From contig JAGTUW010000313.1 in NCBI GenBank assembly GCA_018224345.1, positions 1-10,755 of the forward strand: a DNA stretch of 10,755 bases, read 5' to 3'. Position numbers and translations under genes: made by a program. The stretch is from Bacteroidota bacterium (GTDB lineage Bacteria > Bacteroidota > Ignavibacteria > SZUA-365). Under the pieces are notes generated by a model. That model searched no databases. It saw only the letters and a program-made list of their open reading frames with translations, and was not told where the DNA came from. Below are positions 1 to 6,573 of this stretch, one piece after another. The first letter of the stretch is position 1, and each line of letters opens with the position of its first letter.

Positions 1-5
1 AGGGC

Positions 6-2621
6 TCAGAGCTTTCCTTCCGCCAGTTTCTTCAATTCCTCAAGCAGCTTCCAGGCTTCGACGGGAGAAAGTGCGTTGACATCGATTTCATGGAGGCGGT
101 CCTTGAGTTCGGCATCGCCCGCTTCGAACAGGTTGATCTGGAAGCGGCGCTGTCGCTGCGAGAGCTTGCGCTGTGCATCTTCCTCATCGCGTGCTGCGAG
201 TACGGTCAGGTCCTGTCCTTCCAGTGAATGCAGCACCTGTCGCGCTCGCTCCAGCACGGTGTCGGGGAGTCCGGCCATCTGTGCGACCTGAATCCCGTAA
301 CTGTGATCGGCTGTCCCGCGTGAAACATTCCGCAAAAAGATGACTTTATCCTGATATTCCCGGACTTCGACTTTGTAGTTCCGTATGCGCGGGAAGATAT
401 CGGCCATTTCGTTGAGTTCGTGATAATGTGTGGCGAACATGGTTTTCGCGCGACTTTCCGGGTGGTCGTGCAGATACTCGGTAATAGCCCAGGCGATGGA
501 AATGCCATCGAAGGTCGATGTTCCGCGGCCGATTTCATCGAGAAGGACGAGACTGTTCGGTGTGGCGTTGTTGAGAATATTTGCCGCCTCGTGCATCTCC
601 ACCAGGAAGGTGCTTTCTCCGGCTGCAATGTTATCCGAGGCGCCGACACGGGTGAAAATCCGGTCTACCAGTCCGATCGTGGCTTCTTTTGCAGGAACGA
701 AACTCCCGATCTGCGCAAGGAGCACGATGAGACCGCACTGCCGCAGGTAGGTGCTTTTCCCGCTCATATTAGGCCCGGTGATAATCATGATCTGTTCATC
801 TTCACTGAGCAGGACATCATTGGCCACGTAGCGTTCACCCGGAGGCAGCAGACGTTCGACTACCGGGTGTCGTCCTTCCCGGATGACGATTTCCCTGCCC
901 TCATTGATGACCGGGCAGGTGTAGGCGTATTCCAATGCGACGATAGCAAGGGAGTTGATGCAGTCAAGGACGGCCAGGGCACGCGAGAGCTTCTGGAGGC
1001 GTTCGGCGGTCGCAGCGACGGCGAGGCGCAGTTCGTTGAACAGTTCGGTCTCCAGCAGTACGATGCGTTCACGCGCGTTGAGCACTTTTTCCTCGTACTC
1101 TTTCAATTCCGTCGTGACGAAACGCTCAGCGTTTGTGAGTGTCTGTCTGCGGATGAAATGGTCCGGTACTTTCCCGAGATTGGCATTGGAGACGGTAATG
1201 AAGTAGCCGAACGCCTTGTTGAATTCCAGGCGCAGAGATGCGATGCCGGTATCGCGCCGGAGCGTTTCCTGATATTTCCGCAGCCACTCCTTTCCATGCA
1301 GGGCGATGTCACGGATTTCATCGAGTTCGGCATGAAACCCTTTACGAATCACGCCGCCGTCGATCAGTGTCGCGGGCGGATCGTCAACCAGGGTTTCGTC
1401 GATAAGCCGGGCCACATCGTCGAGCGGTTCGATCTGTGTATGAAGGGAACGCAGGTAGGGGGCATCGCAATGTTCGAGAGTCTGCCGCAACAGAGGCACG
1501 CGCCGCAGCGAGGCGCGCAGGGCAGTCAGTTCCCGCGGTATCGCCCGTGCCGTACAGATGCGTCCGGTCAGGCGGTCGAAATCCACCATCTCGCCCAGGA
1601 GGGCATGCAGGTGTTCGCGATGTTCATGGACGGTGGTCAATTCCCTGACTGCGGCCAGACGCTGTTGTATAGGCTCGAGCTGTTTGAGCGGGTGCGTCAC
1701 CCAGTACTTGAACAGTCGGCCACCCATTGATGTCGCCGTCTTATCGAGAATTGACACGAGCGTGCCGTCCTTACCCCCTTCACCGATGGCGGTAATGATT
1801 TCCAGATTCCGTCGTGTCGATGTATCCAGCGTAATGTGCTCATCAGCTACATAGTGCCGGATGCTGCGAAGGTGGGGGAGGTTCGCCTTCTGCGTTTCCT
1901 TCAGGTAATGCAGGGCCGCCCCTGCCGCGATCACTCCTGTGTGCAGGCCATCTATGCCGAATCCCTTCAGCGACTGCGTTTTGAAATGTGTCAGGAGAAT
2001 CTCATAACTGACATCACGTGCATACACCCAATCATCGATTTTTGTAATTGGCGCATTAATAGGTGTACGTCCGAATATGTCCCGAAAACGGTCAACGTCT
2101 TTTTTTGCCAGCAGGATTTCCGATGCTGCGATGGATTCGAGTTGATCGCGGAGTTGATGCACGCTGATTTCACTGGTGAAGAAATCCCCTGTGGAGGCAT
2201 CGACGAAGGCCACGCCTGCGGTCGCCTCCTGCAATGCGATGGAGGCGAGGAAGTTGTACTGTTTGTGATCGAGCAGTTTATCGGTGAATACGACGCCGGG
2301 GGTCACCACTTCGACCACGTCGCGTTTGACAATGCCTTTGGCTTTCTTCGGATCCTCGAGTTGCTCGCATACAGCCACGCGCAATCCGGCGCGTATGAGT
2401 TTCGGCAGGTAGGAATCGAGTGCGTGATGTGGAAAGCCGGCGAGGGGCACATCGGCAGCCGCACCGTTCGAGCGTTTGGTCAGCGTAATGCCGAGGATGT
2501 TCGCCGCAGTGACGGCGTCTTCCTCGAAGGTTTCATAAAAATCGCCCATGCGAAACAGCAGCACCGCGTCCGGGTACTCGGATTTGATTTTCCGGAATTG
2601 TCTCATCAGGGGAGTGGACAT
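6..2621 (-). CDS. mutS: DNA mismatch repair protein MutS
   Basis: MutS recognises base mismatches and small loops after replication and, as an ATP-switched clamp, recruits MutL. The 871-residue length is normal for bacterial MutS1. Visible landmarks: the mismatch-reading Phe-x-Glu in GDFYETF (F28, E30), the connector and lever/clamp domains through the middle, Walker A GPNMSGKST (616-624), the DEIGRGTSTFDG Walker B/signature region (about 695-706), THYHEL (731-736), and a C-terminal QINLF (about 828-832) resembling a beta-clamp-binding motif. The ATG at 2619-2621 has a GAGAGG ribosome-binding site 9 nt upstream. The stop is at 6-8, so the gene is complete. It is the last gene of a minus-strand series but is 115 bp from the GxxExxY gene, and repeat sequence fills that gap, so any promoter of its own would lie in repeat DNA. 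No frameshift or missing catalytic residue is seen. Confidence 0.98.
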   Translation of the reverse strand: MSTPLMRQFRKIKSEYPDAVLLFRMGDFYETFEEDAVTAANILGITLTKRSNGAAADVPLAGFPHHALDSYLPKLIRAGLRVAVCEQLEDPKKAKGIVKRDVVEVVTPGVVFTDKLLDHKQYNFLASIALQEATAGVAFVDASTGDFFTSEISVHQLRDQLESIAASEILLAKKDVDRFRDIFGRTPINAPITKIDDWVYARDVSYEILLTHFKTQSLKGFGIDGLHTGVIAAGAALHYLKETQKANLPHLRSIRHYVADEHITLDTSTRRNLEIITAIGEGGKDGTLVSILDKTATSMGGRLFKYWVTHPLKQLEPIQQRLAAVRELTTVHEHREHLHALLGEMVDFDRLTGRICTARAIPRELTALRASLRRVPLLRQTLEHCDAPYLRSLHTQIEPLDDVARLIDETLVDDPPATLIDGGVIRKGFHAELDEIRDIALHGKEWLRKYQETLRRDTGIASLRLEFNKAFGYFITVSNANLGKVPDHFIRRQTLTNAERFVTTELKEYEEKVLNARERIVLLETELFNELRLAVAATAERLQKLSRALAVLDCINSLAIVALEYAYTCPVINEGREIVIREGRHPVVERLLPPGERYVANDVLLSEDEQIMIITGPNMSGKSTYLRQCGLIVLLAQIGSFVPAKEATIGLVDRIFTRVGASDNIAAGESTFLVEMHEAANILNNATPNSLVLLDEIGRGTSTFDGISIAWAITEYLHDHPESRAKTMFATHYHELNEMADIFPRIRNYKVEVREYQDKVIFLRNVSRGTADHSYGIQVAQMAGLPDTVLERARQVLHSLEGQDLTVLAARDEEDAQRKLSQRQRRFQINLFEAGDAELKDRLHEIDVNALSPVEAWKLLEELKKLAEGKL

Positions 2622-2651
2622 CGGGGAATACCTCTCGGTTTCAGGTCACAA

Positions 2652-2730
2652 GAAAAAACCACAAAATCACGGTTTCCGTATCGGGATCAACTTGAAGTCA
2701 CAAAGGCACCAAGCGCACAAAGCCACAAAA
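2652..2730. repeat. Left flank of GxxExxY locus: degenerate CACAAAG/CACCAAG repeats
   Basis: This is most of the mutS-GxxExxY intergenic region. It opens with GAAAAAACCACAAAATCAC (2652-2670), which matches 17 of 19 bases of 6351-6369 in the centre of the window. It closes with a run of related words, CACAAAGGCACCAAG (2699-2713) then CACAAAG and CCACAAAAA. Read on the opposite strand these resemble the TTTGTGTCTTGGTG repeats on the other side of the gene (3157-3187), so the two flanks form a decayed inverted pair. The words are direct observation. Calling them ends of one element is inference. Confidence 0.6.
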
Positions 2731-2736
2731 AGGAAA

Positions 2737-3132
2737 TTACAAAATAACGCGTTTCATCCCATTCTTGACGAGAGGAACGTTGAAGTTCACGAGAAGTCCC
2801 AGTCGTTTTCCGAGCATGCGAAGATACGTGAGTGTCTGGGCGGTATGAATGCTCATCAATTGTTCCACGGCTTTCACCTCGACGATGACTCTGGATTCGA
2901 CGAGCATGTCGAGTCTGTAACCATAGGGAATAAAGAGTTCCTTGTATTGAACGGGGATTGACAATTGTGTCTCCACGTTCAGCCCACGTGAACGTAGTTC
3001 GTACGCCATGCTTTTTTCATAAGTCGATTCGAGAAGTCCCGGACCCAGTTCGCGATGCACCATATAGGCTGCATCGACTATTTCACGGGCAGTCATTTCC
3101 GTTTCATGGTCGAGACGTTGATAGGTTCTCAT
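2737..3132 (-). CDS. GxxExxY-family protein (PDDEXK_3-like)
   Basis: A 131-residue member of the widespread, poorly characterised GxxExxY family, related by fold to PD-(D/E)xK nucleases. The family signature is GLLESTY (G32, E35, Y38) in the stretch HRELGPGLLESTYE. A nuclease-like core follows: GYRLDMLVE with D75, then the strand VIVEVKAVE with E85 and K87. A conserved H96/Q99/Y103 region (HTAQTLTYLRMLG) comes next, and a VNFNVPLVKNG tail. All core residues are present, so it could be catalytically competent, but no substrate is established for the family and I assign none. The ATG at 3130-3132 is chosen because AAGGGAG lies 6 nt upstream; Met13 is an alternative. It sits alone between ade (66 bp) and mutS (115 bp) on the same strand, and repeat arrays fill both gaps. 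This suggests it arrived as part of an interspersed unit rather than as a partner of either neighbour. Confidence 0.9.
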   Translation of the reverse strand: MRTYQRLDHETEMTAREIVDAAYMVHRELGPGLLESTYEKSMAYELRSRGLNVETQLSIPVQYKELFIPYGYRLDMLVESRVIVEVKAVEQLMSIHTAQTLTYLRMLGKRLGLLVNFNVPLVKNGMKRVIL

Positions 3133-3156
3133 TGGTAACTCCCTTCTTGTCAGGTT

Positions 3157-3187
3157 TTTGTGTCTTGGTGTTCTTTGTGTCTTGGTG
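3157..3187. repeat. Right flank of GxxExxY locus: 14-bp direct repeat
   Basis: Two perfect copies of TTTGTGTCTTGGTG (3157-3170 and 3174-3187) lie 17 bp apart, between the start of the GxxExxY gene and the stop of ade. They are related in inverted orientation to the CACAAAG/CACCAAG words beyond the other end of that gene. No gene fits in this 66-bp gap. Confidence 0.75.
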
Positions 3188-3198
3188 ACCCGGGTTGG

Positions 3199-4923
3199 CT
3201 ACGTATCCTCTATCAGAAGACTGGTGAGGACGAACTTCTCCGCATCCACCAGCCCCTGGTCCGTGACCTTGAGTGCAGGGATGGGGGAGAGCGCGAGAAA
3301 TGACAGTGTCATGAAGGGGTCGGGCAACACGCAACCGATGGATTGCGCGGCAGAGATCAGCGCGCCGACTTTCTTCCGCACGAATTCCAGCGGCTGGTCC
3401 GATACCAGTCCCGCAATGGGCAACGGCAGTTCCTCGATCACCCGCGTTCCACTGACCACGCATTGCCCGCCGCCCATGCGGATCAGCTGCAAGGCGGCGG
3501 CATACATGTCGAGATCATTCGTACCGACGACAATAATATTGTGTGCGTCGTGTGCGACAGTTGAGGCGAGCGCGCCCTCGCGCAGACCGAAACCGCGAAC
3601 AAAACCGAGACCGATATTGCCTGTGGCGTTGTGCCGTTCGATGACAGCGAGCTTGAGAATATCCCGCTGCGTGTCGGCTTCGACATAGTCATTGACAACA
3701 TGGGGCGCTGCGGTCGCTGCCCTGGTGATGATCTGTCGGGGCACCAGGTCGATGACCTTCAGTTGTGTACGTGGCACCATGGGCACCCGAAAGCTTTCCA
3801 TCCAGAAGTCACCGACATGCATGGTCGATGTCATGCGCGACATGTCAGGGGAATCGACAGGAGCGGCGGTATAGTCGCCGTCTCTTGCGACGCGCTTCCC
3901 CCGGAAAAACACTTCTTCTGGACGAATATCGTTCAGATCGGAGAACAGCATCATGTTCGCATGGCAGCCGGGGGCGATGGCGCCGTGGGCGTCCATACGA
4001 TAATGCCGTGCCGTATTGATCGTCGCGATACGCAGAGCGGTCATCGGGTCGAGTCCGAAACGGATCGCTTCGCGCACATGATGATCGATATGTCCTTCAT
4101 CCTCAAGATCTGCCGGATGTTTGTCGTCGGTCGCGAAAGAAAACTGTGTGGCGTTGTGGTCCGTCACCAGCGGGAGCAGGTCGTGAAGGTTTCGCTCCGC
4201 CGTGCCTTCGCGCATGAGAATCTGCATACCGCGACGGAGTTTCTCCTGTGCTTCCTCCAACGTCGTGCATTCATGATCGCTGCGTACACCCGCGTGAATA
4301 TAGGCATTCAGATTCGGGCCGGAAAGGCCGGGCGCATGTCCGTCGACCCGTTTCCCGCGTGCGGCATAGATCTTGTCGAGTTCGCTTTCCATTCCCAGGT
4401 AGACACCGGGAAAATTCATCAATTCGGCGACACCCAGCACGCGCTCCTTTCCCGTATAGAGGAGGATATCCGTCGCCGTCAGCCGCGTGGCCGCGCTTTC
4501 GAGTGGTGTGGCAGGGACACAGGAGGGCATCATCACGAACACATCCAGCGGGAGTTGCTCCGCTGCATCGAGCACGTATTCGATGCCATCGGCGCCGAGC
4601 ACGTTCGCAAATTCGTGCGGGTCGACAATGACGGCGCCCGTCCCATGCGGAACGACTGCACGCGCGAATTCACCGACAGTGAGCATGGTGCTCTCGATAT
4701 GGATATGCGCATCGATGAGTGATGGTGCGAGGTAGCGACCCCCGCAGTCGATCACCGTTTCTCCCTCATACGCTCCGATGCCGACAATCATGCCGTCATG
4801 AACCGCGACATCCCCGTCATGGATTTCTCCACTGAGAACATTGATGATACGGGCGTTGCGAAACACCACCTGTGCCGCTGTTTCGCCTCGTGCCACCGCG
4901 AGTTGTTGTTGCAGTTTTTCCAT
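3199..4923 (-). CDS. ade: Adenine deaminase
   Basis: Hydrolyses adenine to hypoxanthine and ammonia in purine salvage; a cytoplasmic metal-dependent amidohydrolase. From the chosen ATG (4921-4923) the protein is 574 residues, close to the usual 570-590 of the family. That start is preferred to a Met 19 residues upstream because AGGAGA sits 7 nt before it. Landmarks: the metal-binding DAHIHIEST (H73, H75), PHGTGAVIVDPHEFANVLG (93-110), the GMESE segment (E179), DGHAPGLSG (H196), GVRSDHE (H217) and FATDDKHPADL (D266, D267). The adenine-deaminase-specific C-terminal domain follows, with GFGLREGALASTVAHDAHN (444-462), MGGGQCVV and LPLPIAGLVSD. The C-terminal domain separates it from other amidohydrolases such as dihydroorotase. 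It probably has its own promoter (4952-4980) overlapped by a palindrome, which suggests local regulation. It is complete, with no missing catalytic residue. Confidence 0.97.
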   Translation of the reverse strand: MEKLQQQLAVARGETAAQVVFRNARIINVLSGEIHDGDVAVHDGMIVGIGAYEGETVIDCGGRYLAPSLIDAHIHIESTMLTVGEFARAVVPHGTGAVIVDPHEFANVLGADGIEYVLDAAEQLPLDVFVMMPSCVPATPLESAATRLTATDILLYTGKERVLGVAELMNFPGVYLGMESELDKIYAARGKRVDGHAPGLSGPNLNAYIHAGVRSDHECTTLEEAQEKLRRGMQILMREGTAERNLHDLLPLVTDHNATQFSFATDDKHPADLEDEGHIDHHVREAIRFGLDPMTALRIATINTARHYRMDAHGAIAPGCHANMMLFSDLNDIRPEEVFFRGKRVARDGDYTAAPVDSPDMSRMTSTMHVGDFWMESFRVPMVPRTQLKVIDLVPRQIITRAATAAPHVVNDYVEADTQRDILKLAVIERHNATGNIGLGFVRGFGLREGALASTVAHDAHNIIVVGTNDLDMYAAALQLIRMGGGQCVVSGTRVIEELPLPIAGLVSDQPLEFVRKKVGALISAAQSIGCVLPDPFMTLSFLALSPIPALKVTDQGLVDAEKFVLTSLLIEDT

Positions 4924-4941
4924 TCCACATTCTCCTGATTT

Positions 4942-4958
4942 GTACAGAGAATATGTAC
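4942..4958. promoter_or_regulatory. Palindrome over the ade -10 (candidate operator)
   Basis: GTACA-N7-TGTAC is a perfect 5-bp inverted repeat, 18 bp upstream of the ade start codon and covering the proposed -10 hexamer. A bound repressor would block the promoter. Which regulator might bind is unknown; no regulator gene is adjacent. Confidence 0.35.
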
Positions 4959-4980
4959 GACTTTTCCACCGGGAAATCAA
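4952..4980 (-). promoter_or_regulatory. Candidate ade promoter
   Basis: On the minus strand, TTGATT (4975-4980) and TACATA (4952-4957) are separated by exactly 17 bp, giving a predicted start roughly 20 nt upstream of the ade ATG. The same TTG...N17...TA layout occurs upstream of yicC and the UDG gene. The -10 is a poor match to TATAAT, so this is a moderate call. Confidence 0.4.
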
Positions 4981-5077
4981 GAAGCGAGCGGCTGAGGTGA
5001 TGAAGCACGCCGTAAATAAAGATGATCAGGGTATAAATACGCGTATGTCGTGAGCATACGTTCCGCCATGCACAGGC

Positions 5078-6274
5078 TTACGCCGGCAATTGGATCCGGA
5101 AAGTGCTCCCCTTGCCCGGTGTGGATTCCAGTACGAAGAGTTTGCCGTGGTGATAATCCTGGACGATGCGGCGGGCGAGACTGAGACCGAGGCCCCATCC
5201 GCGTTTTTTCGTGGAGAATCCGGGACGGAAAATATCCTTTTTCAGACGGCTGTCCAGGCCCTTGCCTGTATCCCGGATATCGATATTGATATGGCGGCGG
5301 ACCTGCTGAACCGAAAACTCGACGACACCTTCATTCTGTTCCATCGCATCGAGGGCATTTTTCAGCAGGTTTTCAAACACCCATTCCATCAATTCTGAGT
5401 TGTAGCGGGCGCGTATCTCACCGGTCTCGGGCACGATGATCTCGACTTTCTTTCCAAGTTGTGGAGTACGCCGGCGATAATAGTCCGCGCTTTTGTGTAT
5501 GGTGTCCATCAGATTCTGTTCATCGAGCTGCGGTTTGGATCCGATTTTCGAGAAGCGCAACGCGATACGGTTGAGACGGCTGACGTCTTTCTCCATCTCT
5601 TCGATCGTTTCCTGCATCCCTTCCGGGTCCTCCTGCTGCGCCCGCAGCAATTCCAGCCAGCCAAGGAGACTTGAGAGTGGCGTTCCGAGCTGATGTGCCG
5701 TCTCCTTCGACATGCCTACCCAGATATTCGCCTGTTCGCTGCGCTTGATATAGCTGAAGCCTATATAGCCGATGAGAATGAACATGGTCGCGACGAGAAT
5801 TTCGATATAGGGAAGGGCCCGCAGTTCCTTGACCAGATCCGATTCGTCGTAATAGACGTAATTGAGCACCATCGTATCGTTGTAAGTGACAACGATCGGC
5901 GGATTGACTTTCGCGAATTGATCCCGGAGTTTCACGTGTTCGGCAATGATCTCCTCATGGGTGAGCGAGGCCGAATCCACATCCACGTTCTGACTGGTCG
6001 TCGGGACGAGGTGCTCATCGGTCATCAGAATGGGGAAATCAATGTTCTGAATGATACTGAAAACGAAGGTGTAATCACCCGTCTGCGAGGCATCACTGAT
6101 GATGTACTCCATCGCCTTGGTATACCAGTCCGCTGTCTGCCGCTCGCGCTCCTGCAGTTTCTCGACAATGGACTGCGTATAGAACAGCACACCGATCACG
6201 ATGCCGATGGCCAGGAGGACGAGGATAATTTTGAAATTGGCGGGGACGGTTCTTCCGTGCATCTCTTCTCGCAT
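5078..6274 (-). CDS. Membrane-bound sensor histidine kinase (orphan)
   Basis: A 398-residue sensor kinase that would autophosphorylate on His and pass phosphate to an unidentified response regulator. Order: a short cytoplasmic N-terminus, membrane segment about 14-36, an extracytoplasmic sensor of roughly 115 residues, and a second membrane segment about 156-175. There is no clear HAMP; the H-box follows almost at once, SKETAHQLGTPLSSLLGW, with H194 as the phospho-acceptor. The ATPase domain shows the N-box ENLLKNALDAM (301-311, N306), G1 DTGKGL (335-340), F-box FRPGFSTK (349-356) and G2 GWGLGLSLARRIV (359-371). The QLG after the histidine, in place of the common ELR, is a style I associate with Bacteroidota-type kinases. 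No response regulator is encoded in the window. The start is either 6274 or the Met at 6262; neither has a well-spaced ribosome-binding site. The sensed signal cannot be read from the sequence. Confidence 0.95.
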   Translation of the reverse strand: MREEMHGRTVPANFKIILVLLAIGIVIGVLFYTQSIVEKLQERERQTADWYTKAMEYIISDASQTGDYTFVFSIIQNIDFPILMTDEHLVPTTSQNVDVDSASLTHEEIIAEHVKLRDQFAKVNPPIVVTYNDTMVLNYVYYDESDLVKELRALPYIEILVATMFILIGYIGFSYIKRSEQANIWVGMSKETAHQLGTPLSSLLGWLELLRAQQEDPEGMQETIEEMEKDVSRLNRIALRFSKIGSKPQLDEQNLMDTIHKSADYYRRRTPQLGKKVEIIVPETGEIRARYNSELMEWVFENLLKNALDAMEQNEGVVEFSVQQVRRHINIDIRDTGKGLDSRLKKDIFRPGFSTKKRGWGLGLSLARRIVQDYHHGKLFVLESTPGKGSTFRIQLPA

Positions 6275-6350
6275 CTCGAAATGTTATTCTCAACTTTACG
6301 AAAATGTCCTTGGGGAAAAAAGGTAGTTTTGCGGGCATGCGGTGCGGTAA
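6275..6350. other. Upstream region of the histidine kinase
   Basis: This is the kinase-proximal part of the 299-bp divergent intergenic region. It contains no credible coding frame. The minus strand has AT-rich stretches, but no pair of hexamers convincing enough to name as the kinase promoter. Confidence 0.4.
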
Positions 6351-6484
6351 GAAAAATCCACAAAGTCACTAAAACACGATTAAAGAACACGAAAAGGGTC
6401 TCAGGTCGCTCCTTATTTCATAATAAGCGTTTCGAAAAACTTTCGTGCTCTTGTTTGTGTGCTGGTGCATTGGTGGTTTTTTCT
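6351..6484. repeat. Gene-less inverted-repeat unit of the CACAAAG family
   Basis: Two imperfect arms of about 45 bp face each other: 6351-6396, starting GAAAAATCCACAAAGTCAC, and 6440-6484, ending TGGTGGTTTTTTC. Aligning the left arm with the reverse complement of the right arm, 21 of the first 29 positions match without gaps, and CACGAAA aligns after a one-base gap. The outermost 19 bases match 17 of 19 bases at 2652-2670, beside the GxxExxY gene. Here the arms enclose only about 43 bp instead of a gene, so this may be an empty or internally deleted copy of the same element. It lies in the divergent region between the histidine kinase and yicC. Confidence 0.6.
6412..6427. repeat. Central hairpin inside the inverted-repeat unit
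   Basis: CTTATT-TCAT-AATAAG is a perfect 6-bp stem with a 4-nt loop at the centre of the larger inverted repeat. The whole unit could fold as a long imperfect stem capped by this hairpin. No U-run follows on either strand, so it is not called a terminator. Confidence 0.55.
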
Positions 6485-6503
6485 TCAGTGGAATTTTCTT
6501 TCG

Positions 6504-6532
6504 TTGCTTCCCGGCACCGTTCTCCGTATCTT
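6504..6532 (+). promoter_or_regulatory. Candidate promoter of the yicC-gmk-rpoZ-coaBC operon
   Basis: TTGCTT (6504-6509) and TATCTT (6527-6532) are 17 bp apart. The predicted start of transcription is about 6539-6540, some 35 nt before the yicC ATG. TATCTTG also approaches the TAnnTTTG -7 element described in Bacteroidetes. Confidence 0.45.
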
Positions 6533-6539
6533 GAAAGTT

Positions 6540-6553
6540 CGTAACGAGTTACG
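6540..6553. promoter_or_regulatory. Palindrome at the yicC transcription start (candidate operator)
   Basis: CGTAACGAGTTACG is a perfect palindrome with 6-bp arms and a 2-bp centre. It begins at the predicted transcription start and ends 20 nt before the yicC ATG. This is a typical place for a repressor site, or for a small hairpin at the 5' end of the mRNA. No binding protein is identified. Confidence 0.4.
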
Positions 6554-6573
6554 CACTTTGTGGGTAGACGCGA

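Noticed and set aside
420..1730. Long plus-strand open frame (436 codons) inside mutS
   Set aside because: It lies entirely antisense to mutS, whose motifs are unmistakable. The predicted protein has no recognisable domain and looks like a codon-bias shadow.
1836..2747. Plus-strand open frame of 303 codons spanning the mutS start region
   Set aside because: Mostly antisense to mutS, and its tail translates the repeat DNA upstream of mutS; no family resemblance.
2652..3187. Repeats around the GxxExxY gene as a CRISPR array
   Set aside because: The words are short, degenerate and irregularly spaced, with no constant-length spacers or cas genes.
3631..4722. Plus-strand open frame of 363 codons
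   Set aside because: Antisense to adenine deaminase, rich in His/Arg/Cys as expected for a shadow frame, with no domain.
5041..5061. CGTATG-N7-CATACG hairpin 17 nt downstream of the histidine kinase stop
   Set aside because: The perfect stem is only 6 bp and no T-run follows on the minus strand, so it is too weak to call a terminator; recorded only as a possible 3'-end structure.
5693..6544. Plus-strand open frame of 283 codons reaching into the divergent intergenic region
   Set aside because: It begins antisense to the histidine kinase and then translates the inverted-repeat unit. The composition changes abruptly and no family is recognised.
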